This document shows, one piece after another, positions 4,651 through 5,403 of a stretch of 5,403 bases of DNA; within the stretch, counting starts at the first letter, position 1, and the number at the start of each line of letters is the position of its first letter. The notes beneath the pieces were generated by a model that made no database searches, had not been told where the DNA came from, and saw nothing but the letters and a program-made list of their open reading frames with translations. A program made the position numbers and the translations under genes. Source of the stretch: CAZYTO01 sp964650405 (lineage in GTDB: Bacteria; Acidobacteriota; Thermoanaerobaculia; Gp7-AA8); contig CAZYTO010000332.1 in assembly GCA_964650405.1 (NCBI GenBank), forward strand, positions 1-5,403, in the 5' to 3' direction.

Positions 4651-5403
4651 CTAGCCGAAGAAGGTCCGGACGTCGTCCGCGAATGCTTCCGGCACTTCCA
4701 ACGCGGCGAAGTGTCCGCCCTTCGGCCAGTCGGTCCACGAACGGATGTCGTAGGCGCGCTCGATCCAGCTTCGCGGCGGAAAAGGAGCTTCGTGGGCGGT
4801 GTGGAAGATCCCGGCGGGGACGCGGACACGCTCTCCCTCGGCGAAGCGGTGCGGCGTGCGCGCGGACTCGAAATAGAGGCGCATGGACGAGGCGATGCTG
4901 TTCGTGAACCAGTAGAGCGAGATGTTGGCCAGGATGTCGTCCAGGCCGGGGCGGGTGGCGGGGTCGGCCCACTCGACGAACATCTCGTAGATCCAGGCGG
5001 CCAGGCCGATCGGCGAGTCGCTGAGGCCGTAGCCGAGCGTAAGGGGACGGGTGATCTGGACATGGCTGTAGCCGCCGGACTCCCATCGCCACGCCTGCTC
5101 GCTCCGGAGAAAGACGCTCTCCTCCTCGGTCGGCACATCGTCTCCAGAGACGAACGGCGCGTACGAGCCGGGGATGTAATTGAGGTGGAGGCCGCGAAGG
5201 CGCGACGCATACCGGCGCGCGAGCCAGGTGGCGATGCCGGCGCCCCAGTCGCCGCCCTGGACGGCAAACGTGTCATACGAGAGCACCGTCATCAGGTCGG
5301 CCATCACGCCGGCGATCTCCAGGTTCGAGAAGCCGGCGTGGGGAAGGGTGGAGAAGCCGTAGCCCGGCAGCGACGGCACGATGAGATCGAAATCGTTCGC
5401 CAG
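4651..5403 (-). CDS. Epoxide hydrolase, microsomal-EH type alpha/beta hydrolase (5' end off window)
   Basis: About 250 C-terminal residues are visible; the frame stays open to the right edge (LANDFDLIVPSLPGYGFST), so the N-terminal EHN domain, roughly 130 residues in this family, lies outside. The enzyme adds water to epoxides through a covalent aspartyl ester. Visible elements in order: the PSLPGYGFS loop; nucleophile elbow GGDWG with Asp at 5250-5248; the cap segment ESGGYSHVQITRPLTLGYG and DSPIGLAAWI, whose GGYSH tyrosine corresponds to a ring-opening Tyr of human EPHX1; a second cap region with SLYWFTNSIASSMRLYFE; HEAPFPPRSW with the likely acid Glu at 4791-4789; and PKGGHFAALEVPE with the catalytic His at 4713-4711. 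All catalytic residues expected in this part are present, so it should be active. It ends with TAG before a large hairpin. The natural substrate is unknown. Confidence 0.9.
   Translation of the reverse strand: MANDFDLIVPSLPGYGFSTLPHAGFSNLEIAGVMADLMTVLSYDTFAVQGGDWGAGIATWLARRYASRLRGLHLNYIPGSYAPFVSGDDVPTEEESVFLRSEQAWRWESGGYSHVQITRPLTLGYGLSDSPIGLAAWIYEMFVEWADPATRPGLDDILANISLYWFTNSIASSMRLYFESARTPHRFAEGERVRVPAGIFHTAHEAPFPPRSWIERAYDIRSWTDWPKGGHFAALEVPEAFADDVRTFFG

Overview
This is a GC-rich chromosomal window from an unidentified bacterium. It holds eight protein-coding genes, two of them cut by the window edges, and no RNA genes, CRISPR arrays or transposases. The mixture of gene families (MFS symporter, YXWGXW-repeat protein, DUF1304, V4R-like sensor domain, mEH-type epoxide hydrolase), the high G+C at third codon positions and the sparse Shine-Dalgarno sites fit a soil or sediment bacterium. 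Acidobacteriota or a Myxococcota-like lineage is possible, but this is a guess from gene content and not a placement.

Left part (1-1249, minus strand): a compact operon and the most interesting region. A 76-aa peptide gene (start 1249) with a strong AAGGAGG site and a CLSCGLLGID segment overlaps by three bases a DUF692 / MNIO-type (multinuclear non-heme iron oxidative) enzyme gene. That gene runs directly into the N-terminus of what looks like an ABC-2-type membrane permease, cut by the left edge. Peptide, DUF692 enzyme and exporter-like permease together look like a ribosomally synthesised, post-translationally modified peptide (RiPP) cassette. The DUF692/permease boundary is odd: the codon signature changes frame near base 190, while the DUF692 frame stays open to base 54 and the permease frame has no ATG, GTG or TTG start.

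Intergenic 1250-1408: the divergent control region. It holds a 12-bp perfect palindrome (1311-1322) next to a possible minus-strand promoter, five copies of an 8-bp CGYAACCY repeat (1344-1389), and a TACAAT box exactly 7 nt before the GTG of the plus-strand transporter gene.

Middle (1409-3579, plus strand): a 422-aa MFS transporter of the metabolite:H+ symporter type, a 101-aa secreted YXWGXW-repeat protein with a good ribosome site, and a 138-aa stand-alone GAF-domain protein. The GAF stop codon directly abuts the stop codon of the convergent DUF1304 gene, with no bases between.

Right part (3580-5403, minus strand): an epoxide hydrolase (5' end beyond the window), a large hairpin, then a 189-aa V4R/heme-NO-binding-like protein and a 122-aa DUF1304 membrane protein, the last two in one probable operon. 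The V4R-like gene has the same TACAAT-N7-start arrangement as the MFS gene, which suggests leaderless transcripts in this genome.
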